A stretch of DNA of 49,908 bases, taken from contig NZ_RAWG01000034.1 of the NCBI RefSeq assembly GCF_003611735.1, positions 1 to 49,908 on the forward strand, written 5' to 3'. The stretch is from Corallococcus sicarius (lineage in GTDB: Bacteria > Myxococcota > Myxococcia > Myxococcales > Myxococcaceae). The position numbers were made by a program, and so were the translations under genes. Shown here in pieces: positions 7,672 to 16,159 of the stretch (the first letter of the stretch is position 1; every line of letters begins with the position of its first letter). The notes under the pieces were generated by a model. It was not told the origin of the DNA, ran no database searches, and saw only the letters and a list, made by a program, of their open reading frames with translations.

Positions 7672-9912
7672 TTACTTGAGGGTGGGGACGCGGTCGGCGT
7701 CCATGGTGCGCACCGGCGCGATGGACTCGAAGCGGTCCGCGCGTCGGTCCAGCGTCTGGGCCGAACGGATGAGCTTCCCCAACTCCACCACGTCCGGCCG
7801 GCCCTTCAACGGCGCGCCCAGCCCCTCCCACAGCGACACGAGCGCATCGTAGGTGAGCGGCCGCGCCCAGTAGGACCCGCGCAGCTTCTCCGCGAAGGCG
7901 GCCGCGACGTAGGACAGGCGCGTGGGGGGCGCGGCCTGCGCATAGGCCGGACGCAGCAGCACGGAGGGCATCGCCTTCTCGATGAGCTGCGACTTGCCGC
8001 CCTCAGGCGTCTTGTAGCGGATGCGCAGCGTGCCGAAGGCGGGCTGGGACGGGTCGCGCAGCTTCACCTCGTAGAGGGCGGTGACGGCGTGGCCCGCGCC
8101 CACTTCGCCCGCGTCCACGGTGTCGTCCGCGAACTGCTGCTTGGTGAGCAGCCGGTTCTCATAGCCAATCAACCGGTAGCGCGACACCGTCTTGCGGTCG
8201 AACTCCACCTGGAACTTCACGTCCTTGGCCACCACCTGGAGCGTGCCGGTGAGGTTCTGCACGAAGATGCGGCGGGCCTCGTCCAGCCTGTCCACGTAGG
8301 CGTAGTTGCCCTCACCGACCTGGGCCAGCCGCTCCATCAGCACGTCGTTGTAGTTGCCCATGCCGAAGCCCACGGTGGACAGGGTGATGCCTGCCGCCGC
8401 CTGCGCCTTCACCCGGTCCCAGATGCCATCCGCCTGGGTGATGCCATTGTTCGCCACGCCGTCCGAGCAGAGGACGATGCGGTTGATGCCGCCCTCCACC
8501 ATCTGGCTCGCCGCCAGCGCGTAGCCCATTTCAATACCGGCCTGCGCGTTGGTGGAGCCGTCCGTGTGGAGGCTGTCGATGGCCGCCAGCAGCTCCTGCT
8601 TCCGGGTGGCGTTGGTGGGGGCGAGCACCTGCCGGGCCTCGCTGCCATAGACCACGATGGACACGCGGTCCCGCTCATCCAGCGCCTCCACGAGCGGCCG
8701 CAGCGACTGCTTCACCAGCCCGAGCCGGTTCTCCATGTTCATGGAGCCGGACACGTCGATGACGAACACCAGGTGGCTGGGTTTGCGCTGGTCCCGCGAC
8801 ACCTCGCGCGCCTTCACGCCGATGTGCACCACGTGGTAGCCCTTGCGCGCGGGCGACGGGAAGCCCTCCACGTTCACGCTGAAGGGCGCATCCGGGGCGC
8901 TCGCGTAGCCGTAGTCGAAGCTGTTGACGAACTCCTCCACGCGCACCGCCTGCTCATCCGGCAGCGCGCCGCGCTCCAGGTAGGCCCGGGTCAGCGTGTA
9001 CGAGGCCGTGTCCGTGTCCACGGAGAAGGTGGAGAAGCGCTCCTCCTCCGTGTCCACCGTGGGGTTCACGCCGTAGCCCTTGAAGTACATGTCGAAGAAC
9101 TGCTTCCCCGCCGGAGCGACGACGCGCTCCGGCGCGGGCTGGGGCGTGGGCTCCGGCGGCGTGGGCGCGCGGTACACGGCCTGCGGCGTACCGTCCGGGA
9201 CGACGATGTGCATGTACGGCAGGGCCCAGGCGGGAGCGCGCTGCCGGTCGCTGGTACCCGACCCGCGAGCGTTCACGCCGAAGGCCGGGTCGTTCGTGCT
9301 CAGGCCCTCCACGACATAGCCGCCCTCGGGTGAAGTCGTGCTGTTGATGGAAACGCCGTACCCATCGGACCGGGCGCCTGGGGCCAGCTCCGCCAGGGAT
9401 TCGAAGGAGCGCGCCGCGCCACCCTTCCCCGCCGGGCGAGCCACCGCGATGCGCTTCATGAACTCCTGGTCCACGTTCACGCCGGCGTTCGAGGCACCGA
9501 CGTCGATGGTGGGCGGCTTGGGGACACCGGCACCGGAGACCTCGACCGTGTAGAGAAGTGGGTCGTTCACCAGCTCGACGTTGACCCGGAGGGTCCGTTG
9601 CGCCTTGAGCTGGATGTCCCCGCGTGCGTACGGCTTGAGTCCCTCCTTCTCGAAGCGCAGCGTGTAGACGCCCGCGGGGAGCTGGGGGATGCGGTAGATC
9701 CCCAGCGCGTTCGTGACCACGGTCTGCTCTCCCTGCAGGGCGGGGGAGGTCGCGGTGATGACCACGTCGGACTGGGGCTGCTTCGTCTCGGCGGAGATGA
9801 CCGTCCCGATGATGACCCCCATACCCGCGGTGCCCGCATCGGGCTGGGCGAGCACGGGCGCGGCGAACAGCATCAGGAGGGTGGGCAGGGCGCTGCGAAG
9901 GAGTGACTTCAT
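7672..9912 (-). CDS. Exported vWA-domain protein with carboxypeptidase-regulatory and TonB-plug-like N-terminus
   Basis: Secreted protein of 746 residues with a signal peptide (about 22 residues, ending in VLA). About residues 30-120 form a CarboxypepD_reg-like beta domain (GTVISAETKQPQSDVVITA). About 130-215 read like the plug domain of a TonB-dependent receptor (RSFESLAELAPGA, GGYVVEGLSTNDPAFG), but no barrel follows. Instead there is a YfbK-type region: an N-terminal domain, a vWA domain with the MIDAS motif D386-x-S388-x-S390 (IDVSGSMN), and a C-terminal DUF3520-like part. vWA domains bind metal and protein partners. It is first in an operon with a histidine kinase and regulator, so it may act as periplasmic signal input. 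Start ATG 9912. Confidence 0.88.
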   Translation of the reverse strand: MKSLLRSALPTLLMLFAAPVLAQPDAGTAGMGVIIGTVISAETKQPQSDVVITATSPALQGEQTVVTNALGIYRIPQLPAGVYTLRFEKEGLKPYARGDIQLKAQRTLRVNVELVNDPLLYTVEVSGAGVPKPPTIDVGASNAGVNVDQEFMKRIAVARPAGKGGAARSFESLAELAPGARSDGYGVSINSTTSPEGGYVVEGLSTNDPAFGVNARGSGTSDRQRAPAWALPYMHIVVPDGTPQAVYRAPTPPEPTPQPAPERVVAPAGKQFFDMYFKGYGVNPTVDTEEERFSTFSVDTDTASYTLTRAYLERGALPDEQAVRVEEFVNSFDYGYASAPDAPFSVNVEGFPSPARKGYHVVHIGVKAREVSRDQRKPSHLVFVIDVSGSMNMENRLGLVKQSLRPLVEALDERDRVSIVVYGSEARQVLAPTNATRKQELLAAIDSLHTDGSTNAQAGIEMGYALAASQMVEGGINRIVLCSDGVANNGITQADGIWDRVKAQAAAGITLSTVGFGMGNYNDVLMERLAQVGEGNYAYVDRLDEARRIFVQNLTGTLQVVAKDVKFQVEFDRKTVSRYRLIGYENRLLTKQQFADDTVDAGEVGAGHAVTALYEVKLRDPSQPAFGTLRIRYKTPEGGKSQLIEKAMPSVLLRPAYAQAAPPTRLSYVAAAFAEKLRGSYWARPLTYDALVSLWEGLGAPLKGRPDVVELGKLIRSAQTLDRRADRFESIAPVRTMDADRVPTLK

Positions 9913-10119
9913 CGTGGGCCACCTCGGTGCATCAGGGTGAGGCCATCATCCCGATGCACCCCGCATCGAACCGCACGGGGGGCTCGTCTCCTCATCATCG
10001 TTTCATCATGACGGGAACCGGGGCCCGGGTGCGAGCGTCCGGGGCCCCCACCCACATCCCACAGGAGGCACACACGGGAAGTCGTGCCGGTGTCGGGAGG
10101 CTTCGTTAAAAAGGGCGCC

Positions 10120-11739
10120 ATGACGACGGCACTCGACGACCTCTTCCCCACCGACGCGCAGATTCCTCCTGGGGTGCGGCTCCCCGCGTATCTCGAGCAG
10201 CGCGAGTACCTGGTCGGAGGCGAGCTGCGCGTCTGGCCGGGCGACCTCAACCCGGTGCTGAGCCCGGTGTTCGTCCGGACCCCGGAGGGGCTGAAGCAGA
10301 AGGTCCTTGGCGCGACCCCGCTGCTCACCTCGCGCGAGTCCCTGGATGCGCTCGCCGCGGCGGTGAAGGCCTATGACCTGGGGCGCGGCGTGTGGCCGAC
10401 CCTGCGGGTGGCCGAGCGCATCGAGCACGTGGAGCGCTTCCTGGTGGCGATGCGCGCCCAGCGCACGGCGGTGGTGAACCTCCTCATGTGGGAGATTGGC
10501 AAGACGCAGCCGGACTCGGAGAAGGAGTTCGACCGCACCGTCGACCTGATTGTCGAAACCATCCGCGCGCTCAAGGAGTTGGATCGCACCTCGTCCCGCT
10601 TCATCCAGGACCAGGGCATCATGGCGCAGATCCGCCGGGCGCCCATGGGCGTGGCGCTGTGCATGGGGCCGTACAACTACCCGCTCAACGAGACCTTCAG
10701 CACGCTGTTCCCCGCGCTGCTGATGGGCAACACGGTGGTGTTCAAGCCGGCGAAGTTCGGCGTGCTGCTGGTGCGCCCGCTGCTGGAGGCGTTCCGCGAC
10801 TGCTTCCCGCCCGGCGTCATCAACATCATCTACGGCCGGGGCCGTGAGACGGTGGGCGCGCTGATGGAGAGCGGCAAGGTGGACCTGTTCGCCTTCATCG
10901 GCACCAACAAGGGAGCGAGCGAACTCAAGCGCATGCACCCGCGCCCGCACCGCCTGAAGTCGGTGCTGGGATTGGATGCGAAGAACCCGGCCATCATCCT
11001 GGAGGACGCGGACCTGGAGAACGCGGTGAAGGAGTGCGTCACCGGCACGCTGTCCTTCAACGGCCAGCGCTGCACGGCGCTCAAGCTGCTGGTGGTGCAC
11101 CGGAACATCGTGGACGCGTTCCTGGAGAAGTTCACCGCCGCCGTGGACAAGCTCAAGCCCGGCATGCCGTGGGACCCGGGCGTCGCCGTCACGCCCCTGC
11201 CGGAGCCGGGCAAGGCGGCGTACCTCCAGGGGCTGGTGGACGACGCGGTGTCCAAGGGCGCCCGCGTGGTGAACACGACGGGCGGCCAGTCGTCGCGGTC
11301 GTTCTACGCGCCCACCGTGGTGTACCCGGTGACGAAGGACATGCGGCTCGCGAGCGAGGAGCAGTTCGGCCCGGTGGTGCCGGTGATGGTGTTCGACGAG
11401 GACGACGAAGCCGTGCGGCTGGTGGTGGAGTCGCAGTTCGGCCAGCAGCTCAGCCTCTTCGGGAAGGACTCGGCGCGCATCGGCCGGTTCATTGACGCGT
11501 TCTCCAACCAGGTGGGCCGCATCAACCTGAACTGCCAGTGCCAGCGCGGGCCGGACACCTTCCCGTTCAACGGCCGCAAGGACTCCGCGGAGGGCACCCT
11601 GTCCGTGGCGGACGCGCTGCGGGTGTTCTCCATCCGCACGCTGGTGGCGACGAAGACGACGCCGGACAACACCACCCTGGTGCAATCCATCCTCACCCGG
11701 CGTGAGTCGGACTTCCTCACCACCGACTTCCTCTTCTAA
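10120..11739 (+). CDS. Aldehyde dehydrogenase, GapN-like (putative non-phosphorylating glyceraldehyde-3-phosphate dehydrogenase)
   Basis: Cytoplasmic NAD(P)-dependent aldehyde dehydrogenase of 539 residues. The start at 10120 is chosen over an in-frame GTG at 10084 because it removes a non-homologous 12-residue tail. Catalytic C318 is in FNGQRCTALK, as in GapN enzymes. PYNYPLNE, FKPAKFGV and EEQFGPV match the cofactor and C-terminal motifs. Oddity: the general-base glutamate expected 34 residues before the cysteine (ELGGK motif) is G284 in LGLDAKNP, with D286 two positions on. The substrate is therefore uncertain; glyceraldehyde-3-phosphate is only the best family guess. It stands alone, divergent from the vWA operon. 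Confidence 0.85.
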   Translation: MTTALDDLFPTDAQIPPGVRLPAYLEQREYLVGGELRVWPGDLNPVLSPVFVRTPEGLKQKVLGATPLLTSRESLDALAAAVKAYDLGRGVWPTLRVAERIEHVERFLVAMRAQRTAVVNLLMWEIGKTQPDSEKEFDRTVDLIVETIRALKELDRTSSRFIQDQGIMAQIRRAPMGVALCMGPYNYPLNETFSTLFPALLMGNTVVFKPAKFGVLLVRPLLEAFRDCFPPGVINIIYGRGRETVGALMESGKVDLFAFIGTNKGASELKRMHPRPHRLKSVLGLDAKNPAIILEDADLENAVKECVTGTLSFNGQRCTALKLLVVHRNIVDAFLEKFTAAVDKLKPGMPWDPGVAVTPLPEPGKAAYLQGLVDDAVSKGARVVNTTGGQSSRSFYAPTVVYPVTKDMRLASEEQFGPVVPVMVFDEDDEAVRLVVESQFGQQLSLFGKDSARIGRFIDAFSNQVGRINLNCQCQRGPDTFPFNGRKDSAEGTLSVADALRVFSIRTLVATKTTPDNTTLVQSILTRRESDFLTTDFLF

Positions 11740-11741
11740 GA

Positions 11742-11776
11742 GGCGGCCATCAGGCACGTTGGCAGAGCGGGCCGCC
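11742..11776 (+). terminator. Possible terminator stem after the aldehyde dehydrogenase gene
   Basis: GGCGGCC (11742-11748) can pair with GGCCGCC (11770-11776) across a 21-nt loop, directly after the stop at 11739 and before the convergent gene ending at 11788. The long loop and lack of a T-run make this weak. Confidence 0.3.
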
Positions 11777-11787
11777 GAGCGAGGGTG

Positions 11788-12288
11788 TCACCGGAATGCA
11801 TCGACGACGTAGGCAGCAGCTACGGATCCGTCGAGAATCGCCATTCCAGGCTTTGACTCGGGCAGTTTCCGCATCTGGTCCCGGCTGAGCCGGGCCACCG
11901 CGCAGATGGGAACCTTGTCACTGTCCGGAGGGTGGGCCTCGTACCAGCGGATGACAACTTGTGGCCCGCTTGTCCAGACCTGCCCGTACAACCGGGTCGT
12001 CGCCTCGAGCGTGCCGAGGTCGTCCTTGAGAATGCTCTCGATGGGTCCGTCGTAAAGCGTGATGCGCCTCGCGTCGATCTGGTTCGCATCGAGTTCCGTC
12101 AGCGAGGCATCCCCAACACGCAGCTTCAAATACCGCATGACTTCGAGTGCCTTCGCCGAGCATTCCTGTGGACCTGGAGTGCCGTCCGGGCGCAGTGCCA
12201 CACCTCCTGTCGTGGTGCAGCCGGAAGACGTACCAAGTACGACGATGGAGCTGAGCAGCAGCGCTTTGGTCGTGGGCATGAACGGCAC
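11788..12288 (-). CDS. Small lipoprotein paired with a DUF2381 protein
   Basis: Protein of 166 residues from GTG 12288, or 163 from the ATG at 12279. A signal peptide and lipobox (GTSSGC) are clear, so it is a lipoprotein. The remainder shows no domain I recognise. It starts within 3 bp after the stop of the DUF2381 gene, so the two are one operon. Small lipoproteins beside DUF2381 genes are common in Myxococcus-type genomes, often near Ser/Thr kinases; that context is from family knowledge. Codon use is less GC-extreme than in the neighbours. Confidence 0.8.
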   Translation of the reverse strand: MPFMPTTKALLLSSIVVLGTSSGCTTTGGVALRPDGTPGPQECSAKALEVMRYLKLRVGDASLTELDANQIDARRITLYDGPIESILKDDLGTLEATTRLYGQVWTSGPQVVIRWYEAHPPDSDKVPICAVARLSRDQMRKLPESKPGMAILDGSVAAAYVVDAFR

Positions 12289-12290
12289 TT

Positions 12291-13223
12291 CTACTGCCGA
12301 ATCAGCGTGTGATCCATCGCGACGGCCACCTGTAGGAGCCCGTCCCCACGGAAGATCTGGAGGGCCAGATCGGTGAGCTGTCCGTCCTCGATCTGGAAGG
12401 CGCTCTTGTCCACAACGACCGCGATCTTTCCCGACTGACCGGGAACGATCACGGGGCGATCCATGCGAAGCGCGAAGGGTCGAGCCGTGTAGCTGGTGAA
12501 GTCGCGAGTCAGGTAGGCACCCTCGAACTTCCAGGACTCGTTGTAGTAGGCGTTCATCAAATGAATCACGACCGCCGCCTTGCTGGGGCCCGAGAAGACC
12601 TCGACCACCATGTCCATGTCCTCGTTCTTCGAGCGCCAGAACTTCGCACGCCGAAACGGCGTCTTTTTCGCCTGCCCATTGGCGAGAAGCGTGGCGTAGG
12701 CGTGATCGACTGAGTTCTCTTCCTTCTTGAACCGCTCGTTCTCCTCGCGCAATTCACGCTCGCGGTTGAGGGAGTCATGGAGGGATGAGAGGACCGCGTT
12801 GTAGCTGTCATGGTCCTTGAACACGTTGACCTGATAGTCGATCCAACCCCAGTCCTTGCGGCTCTTGGGCTTCACAAGGAACGTGAACGTCGTTCCATCA
12901 ACGAGCGTCACGAGCAGGGGCAGCGCCTCGCCATCGTCAAGGTCACGCAGCGGCTCTAGAACCACCTTTTTGCCGCCTACGAGCGGGGTCTCGAAACGCC
13001 CCTCCCAGGCGAGGAACCGCGTCTTCGCGGGATCGACCTCGTTCTCGAAGTGAAGCACCGTCACCACCTGCCCGGAAACGTAGACGGACGGTGCCTCCTG
13101 GCCCGGATGGTCTGGCACTTTGAGGGTCCGAATCGTGAGCTTTTCTTCCATGTCCCTGGCCAGCGCCGGGGAAGCCATCAGGACGAGAAGCAGACCACAC
13201 CTGATTATTCGGAGAGTGCGCAT
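12291..13223 (-). CDS. DUF2381 family exported protein
   Basis: Protein of 310 residues with a signal peptide (LLLVLMASPALA). The rest matches the myxobacterial paralogous family DUF2381 (TIGR02268): an N-terminal beta domain (YVSGQVVTVLHFE, WEGRFETPLVGGKKVVLEP), a central charged coiled-coil segment at about residues 160-190 (DSLNRERELREENERFKKEE) and a C-terminal beta domain (ARPFALRMDRPVIVPGQSG). It is periplasmic or exported, of unknown function, and first gene of a two-gene operon with the small lipoprotein. The region has visibly lower GC than its surroundings and sits next to a restriction-gene remnant, so it may be an accessory insert. Confidence 0.85.
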   Translation of the reverse strand: MRTLRIIRCGLLLVLMASPALARDMEEKLTIRTLKVPDHPGQEAPSVYVSGQVVTVLHFENEVDPAKTRFLAWEGRFETPLVGGKKVVLEPLRDLDDGEALPLLVTLVDGTTFTFLVKPKSRKDWGWIDYQVNVFKDHDSYNAVLSSLHDSLNRERELREENERFKKEENSVDHAYATLLANGQAKKTPFRRAKFWRSKNEDMDMVVEVFSGPSKAAVVIHLMNAYYNESWKFEGAYLTRDFTSYTARPFALRMDRPVIVPGQSGKIAVVVDKSAFQIEDGQLTDLALQIFRGDGLLQVAVAMDHTLIRQ

Positions 13224-13334
13224 GGTGGGGCCAACGTAACAGGAGGGGTGTCAGGCATCCAATCCTGGTGCGCCTCGCCTGTAGGCTGCAGGAATGACGA
13301 AAGTCGAGTCTGAGGCGGTGCCTCGCGGCTCGTG

Positions 13335-14303
13335 TCAGCGACGGGTCAGGTCCATCTGGATGGCCTCGAATTGTTCCAGGGCGGCGCGCAGGTCTTCGAC
13401 GATCTCTCCCGCGATGATGTCCGGATCCGGGAGGTTCGCCGAGTCCTCCATGCTTTCATCCCTGAGCCAGACTTGGGCACCTCCGTGCGGCCCGGGAAGA
13501 TCTCCGTGAAGATCCGCTCCTTGAAGCTGCGCAGGGCGGTGCGGATCTGGTCCTCGGCCACCACCTCTCGAACGAGCACCGGGGCCGCGTAGACAAGTGC
13601 ATCGTCCAATTGCTCCCAGCGGCGCTCGCGCGTGAGCCGGTCGCGCTTGTCCACGGACATCCCCGCCTCCACGCGGGAGCCCCGCTGGGAGATTTCGGTG
13701 AGGATCCGGTACACGTCGAAGTCCACGTTCACGCCGTCGGCGACCGCGTCCTCGTGCCCATACTCCATCACGAGGTTCTTGTTGAAGAAGCCGAGCGTCT
13801 GCTTCGAAGGCGTGGCCGTGAGCCCGACGAGGAACGCGTCGAAGTACTCCAGCACCTGGCGCCACAGGTTGTAGATTGAGCGGTGGCACTCGTCGGTGAA
13901 GATGACGTCGAAGGTCTCGATGGGAATGGACGGGTTGTAAGCAACGGGCGCCTGCGACGTAGACGACCCGAGGGTCGTGTCGAAGAGGGAGGGCTCCTCG
14001 GCTTCGGGGTCGAGGTCCGGCTCACCCTGGAGCATGAAATAGAGGCGCTGGATGAGACGGTAGATGGCGTTCACGGCCGTGAAGGTCTTGCCGCTGCCAG
14101 TAGCCATCTGGATGAGGGCCCGGGGACGGTCCTCCGCGAAAGAGGTTTCCAGGTTGCGGATGGCCTGCACCTGGGCGGGCCATAGCCCCTGTGTCGCCAG
14201 GGCGGGCAATTGCTGGAGGCGCCCCCTGAGGGAGGAGGGCGTGGAAGTGGATGACGGAGCGGCTGCGCGGCTCCGGGTCCAGCAGCGGACTTTCTTGAGG
14301 ATA
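13335..14303 (-). pseudogene. Decayed type I restriction endonuclease subunit R (HsdR) remnant
   Basis: Several pieces of an HsdR-type helicase lie in order but in different frames. From the right: a PLLDPEPRSR piece near 14270-14303, then after a frame change RGRLQQLPALATQGLWPAQ, the Walker A segment ATGSGKTFTAVNAIYRLI, a DECH helicase box (FTDECHRSIYNLWRQ), LVGLTATPSKQT and EIFPGRTEVPK. Near 13480 the frame changes straight to the C-terminal end (IIAGEIVEDLRAALEQF, stop at 13335). The N-terminal nuclease part is absent. A block of roughly 50-60 residues is missing between IYRLI and QRLYFMLQ, and most of the C-terminal half is deleted. No hsdM or hsdS lies nearby. It cannot make a working enzyme. 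Confidence 0.85.
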
Positions 14304-14478
14304 ACGGAAGAACGCTGAAGGACGGAGGCGCGCGGCAAAGGGCGGCGGTAGGGCGTCGCGCATCCTGGGGCAGTTGGAGGGCAGGGGAGCGGGCGCGAGC
14401 GGGACGGCGGTGAGTGAACGGAGGGCGCCGGAGCGGTTCCGCTCCGTGCGCTCTTGGTGCTAAGCCCTGCGCCATCCC

Positions 14479-14976
14479 ATGGCGCGCACAACGACCATCG
14501 AGCTGCACAAAGAAGAGATGAAGTTCTCCGCGGGGCACTTCACCATCTTCTCCGCCACCCACCGCGAGAACCTGCACGGCCACAACTTCACCGTCTATGT
14601 GGCGCTGACGGGCGAGGTGGGCGACGACGGCCTGATGGCGGACTACGGTCCGCTCAAGCAGGCGGTGATTGCCCGCTGCAAGGCCTGGAATGAGACCTTC
14701 TTCCTGCCCGAGCGCTCGCGGCACCTGCGCCTGGAGCGGGACGCGAACGGCAACCACCGGGCGTACTTCAACGGGGAGGAGCTGCACTTCCTCGCGCGCG
14801 ACGTGACGCTGCTGCCCGCGGCCAACGTGACGCTGGAGGAGCTGGCGCGCGTCTTCGGCGAGGAGCTGGTGGGGGACGGCGCCGGGATGGCGCGCGACCA
14901 CGTCACGCGGCTGGTGGTGAAGTGCGCTTCGGGCCCCGGACAGTGGGCCACCTGGGAGTGGAACGGCAATGGCTGA
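14479..14976 (+). CDS. Atypical 6-pyruvoyl-tetrahydropterin synthase (PTPS) family protein
   Basis: Protein of 165 residues with the PTPS fold signature. The zinc ligands H20, H33 and H35 are present (FSAGHF, NLHGHNF). The catalytic cysteine of PTPS/QueD is absent: the motif reads HRENLHGHNF, with E30 three residues before the first HGH histidine, as in the PTPS-III type (Plasmodium-like ExLHGH) that replaces dihydroneopterin aldolase. The Asp-His pair seen in QueD (LDHH) is WNET here, and the pterin-anchoring Glu near the C-terminus is not evident (VVKCASGPG). It may be a PTPS-III-like or a repurposed enzyme. It overlaps the downstream SDR gene by 8 bp, so both probably act on one pterin. 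Confidence 0.8.
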   Translation: MARTTTIELHKEEMKFSAGHFTIFSATHRENLHGHNFTVYVALTGEVGDDGLMADYGPLKQAVIARCKAWNETFFLPERSRHLRLERDANGNHRAYFNGEELHFLARDVTLLPAANVTLEELARVFGEELVGDGAGMARDHVTRLVVKCASGPGQWATWEWNGNG

Positions 14977-15676
14977 CTGGGCCCTCATCACCGGCGCCAG
15001 CCGGGGCATTGGCTACGCGACGGCGGCGCGCTTCCGCGCGGAAGGTTGGCGCGTGATGAACGTGTCCCGCCACCCGTGCACGGTGCCGGACGTCGTGAAC
15101 GTGGAAGTGGACCTGTCCGTCCCGGGGTGGGAGGCCACGTTCGCCCCCGCGCTGCGCGAAGGTCCCGGCCAGGGAGGCGGGCGCGTGTGCCTGGTGCACA
15201 ACGCCGCCCGCTACGTGCATGACGAGGTGCTGGCGATGGACGCGGACCACTTCCGGCAGGTGCTGGAGGTCAACGTCGTCGCCCCCGCAGTGCTCAACCG
15301 CCTGGTGCGCCCGCTGCTCACGGATGGCTCGTCCATCCTCTACGTGGGCTCCACGCTGTCCGAGAAGGCCGTCAAGGGCATCGCGTCGTACGTGGTGACC
15401 AAGCACGCGCTCGTCGGGATGATGCGCTCGACCTGCCAGGAGCTCGTCGGGACGCAGATCCACACCGCCTGCGTCTGCCCGGGCTTCACCGACACGGAGA
15501 TCCTCCGGGAGCACCTGGGCGGGGACGCGGCCGCCCGCGCGAGCGTGGCGGCGCGGACGACCTTCGGGCGCATCATCACGCCCGAGGAGATCGCGGACTT
15601 CCTCTACACCTGCGCCAACACCCCGGTGCTCAATGGCGCGGTCCTCCACGCCAACCTGGGGCAGGTGGAGACCTGA
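14969..15676 (+). CDS. Short-chain dehydrogenase/reductase coupled to the PTPS gene
   Basis: Classical SDR of 235 residues with cofactor motif TGASRGIG (residues 8-15), NAA in VHNAARYVHDE, catalytic Ser in YVGSTLSE and the YxxxK pair in SYVVTKHA. The ATG at 14969 lies inside the 3' end of the PTPS gene. Sepiapterin reductases are SDRs that act after PTPS in tetrahydrobiopterin synthesis, so a pterin reductase role is a reasonable inference from the neighbour, but the sequence alone says only SDR. It is convergent with queD, 4 bp away. Confidence 0.85.
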   Translation: MADWALITGASRGIGYATAARFRAEGWRVMNVSRHPCTVPDVVNVEVDLSVPGWEATFAPALREGPGQGGGRVCLVHNAARYVHDEVLAMDADHFRQVLEVNVVAPAVLNRLVRPLLTDGSSILYVGSTLSEKAVKGIASYVVTKHALVGMMRSTCQELVGTQIHTACVCPGFTDTEILREHLGGDAAARASVAARTTFGRIITPEEIADFLYTCANTPVLNGAVLHANLGQVET

Positions 15677-15680
15677 CGCG

Positions 15681-16064
15681 TCAGCCCGGCGCCGGGAAGA
15701 CGGTGCAGGACGACATGCACGTCTCCGCGACCTTGAGACGGGAGACGCGGGCGCCAGGGATGTCCAGGCGCTCGTAGATCCACGCGGCCAGCAGCTCGCT
15801 CGTGGGGTTCTCCAGGCCGGGCACGTCGTTGAGCAGCCGGTGGTCCAGCTGCTCGTTGAGCGGCTCCCAGGCCGCGTTCAGCTCCGCGAAATCGACGAGC
15901 CACCCGAGCTGCGGGTGGATGGGTCCCTGGAGGGTGATTTCAATGCGGTAGCTGTGGCCGTGCACGCGGGAGCACTTGTGCCCCTTCTCGACGTGGGGCA
16001 GGTGGTGCGCGGCCTCGAAGGTGTATTCCTTCGAGATTTCGGTGATGAGGGGGATCTTCTTCAA
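15681..16064 (-). CDS. queD: 6-carboxy-5,6,7,8-tetrahydropterin synthase QueD
   Basis: Enzyme of 127 residues that converts 7,8-dihydroneopterin triphosphate to 6-carboxytetrahydropterin in queuosine/preQ0 synthesis. The start is a TTG at 16064, because AGGAGG lies 7 bp upstream and no ATG fits. The full motif set is present: zinc ligands H20, H35, H37 (FEAAHH, RVHGHSY), catalytic C31 (GHKCSRVHGH), LDHRLLND and the C-terminal KVAETCMSSC. Unlike the PTPS-type gene at 14479 it is fully canonical. It is convergent with the SDR gene. No other queuosine gene lies in this window. Confidence 0.92.
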   Translation of the reverse strand: MKKIPLITEISKEYTFEAAHHLPHVEKGHKCSRVHGHSYRIEITLQGPIHPQLGWLVDFAELNAAWEPLNEQLDHRLLNDVPGLENPTSELLAAWIYERLDIPGARVSRLKVAETCMSSCTVFPAPG

Positions 16065-16159
16065 GGTACGGCCTCCTAGACGGCGGCCTTGTACCTGTGA
16101 TCCCCACCCCCGTCCATCGGCCGGAGCTGGTGCCCCGGGGGGCCTGGACGCCGGGCCGC

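Noticed and set aside
13224..13334. A possible small RNA or tRNA in the gap after the DUF2381 start and before the HsdR remnant
   Set aside because: No stable stem or conserved loop could be seen.
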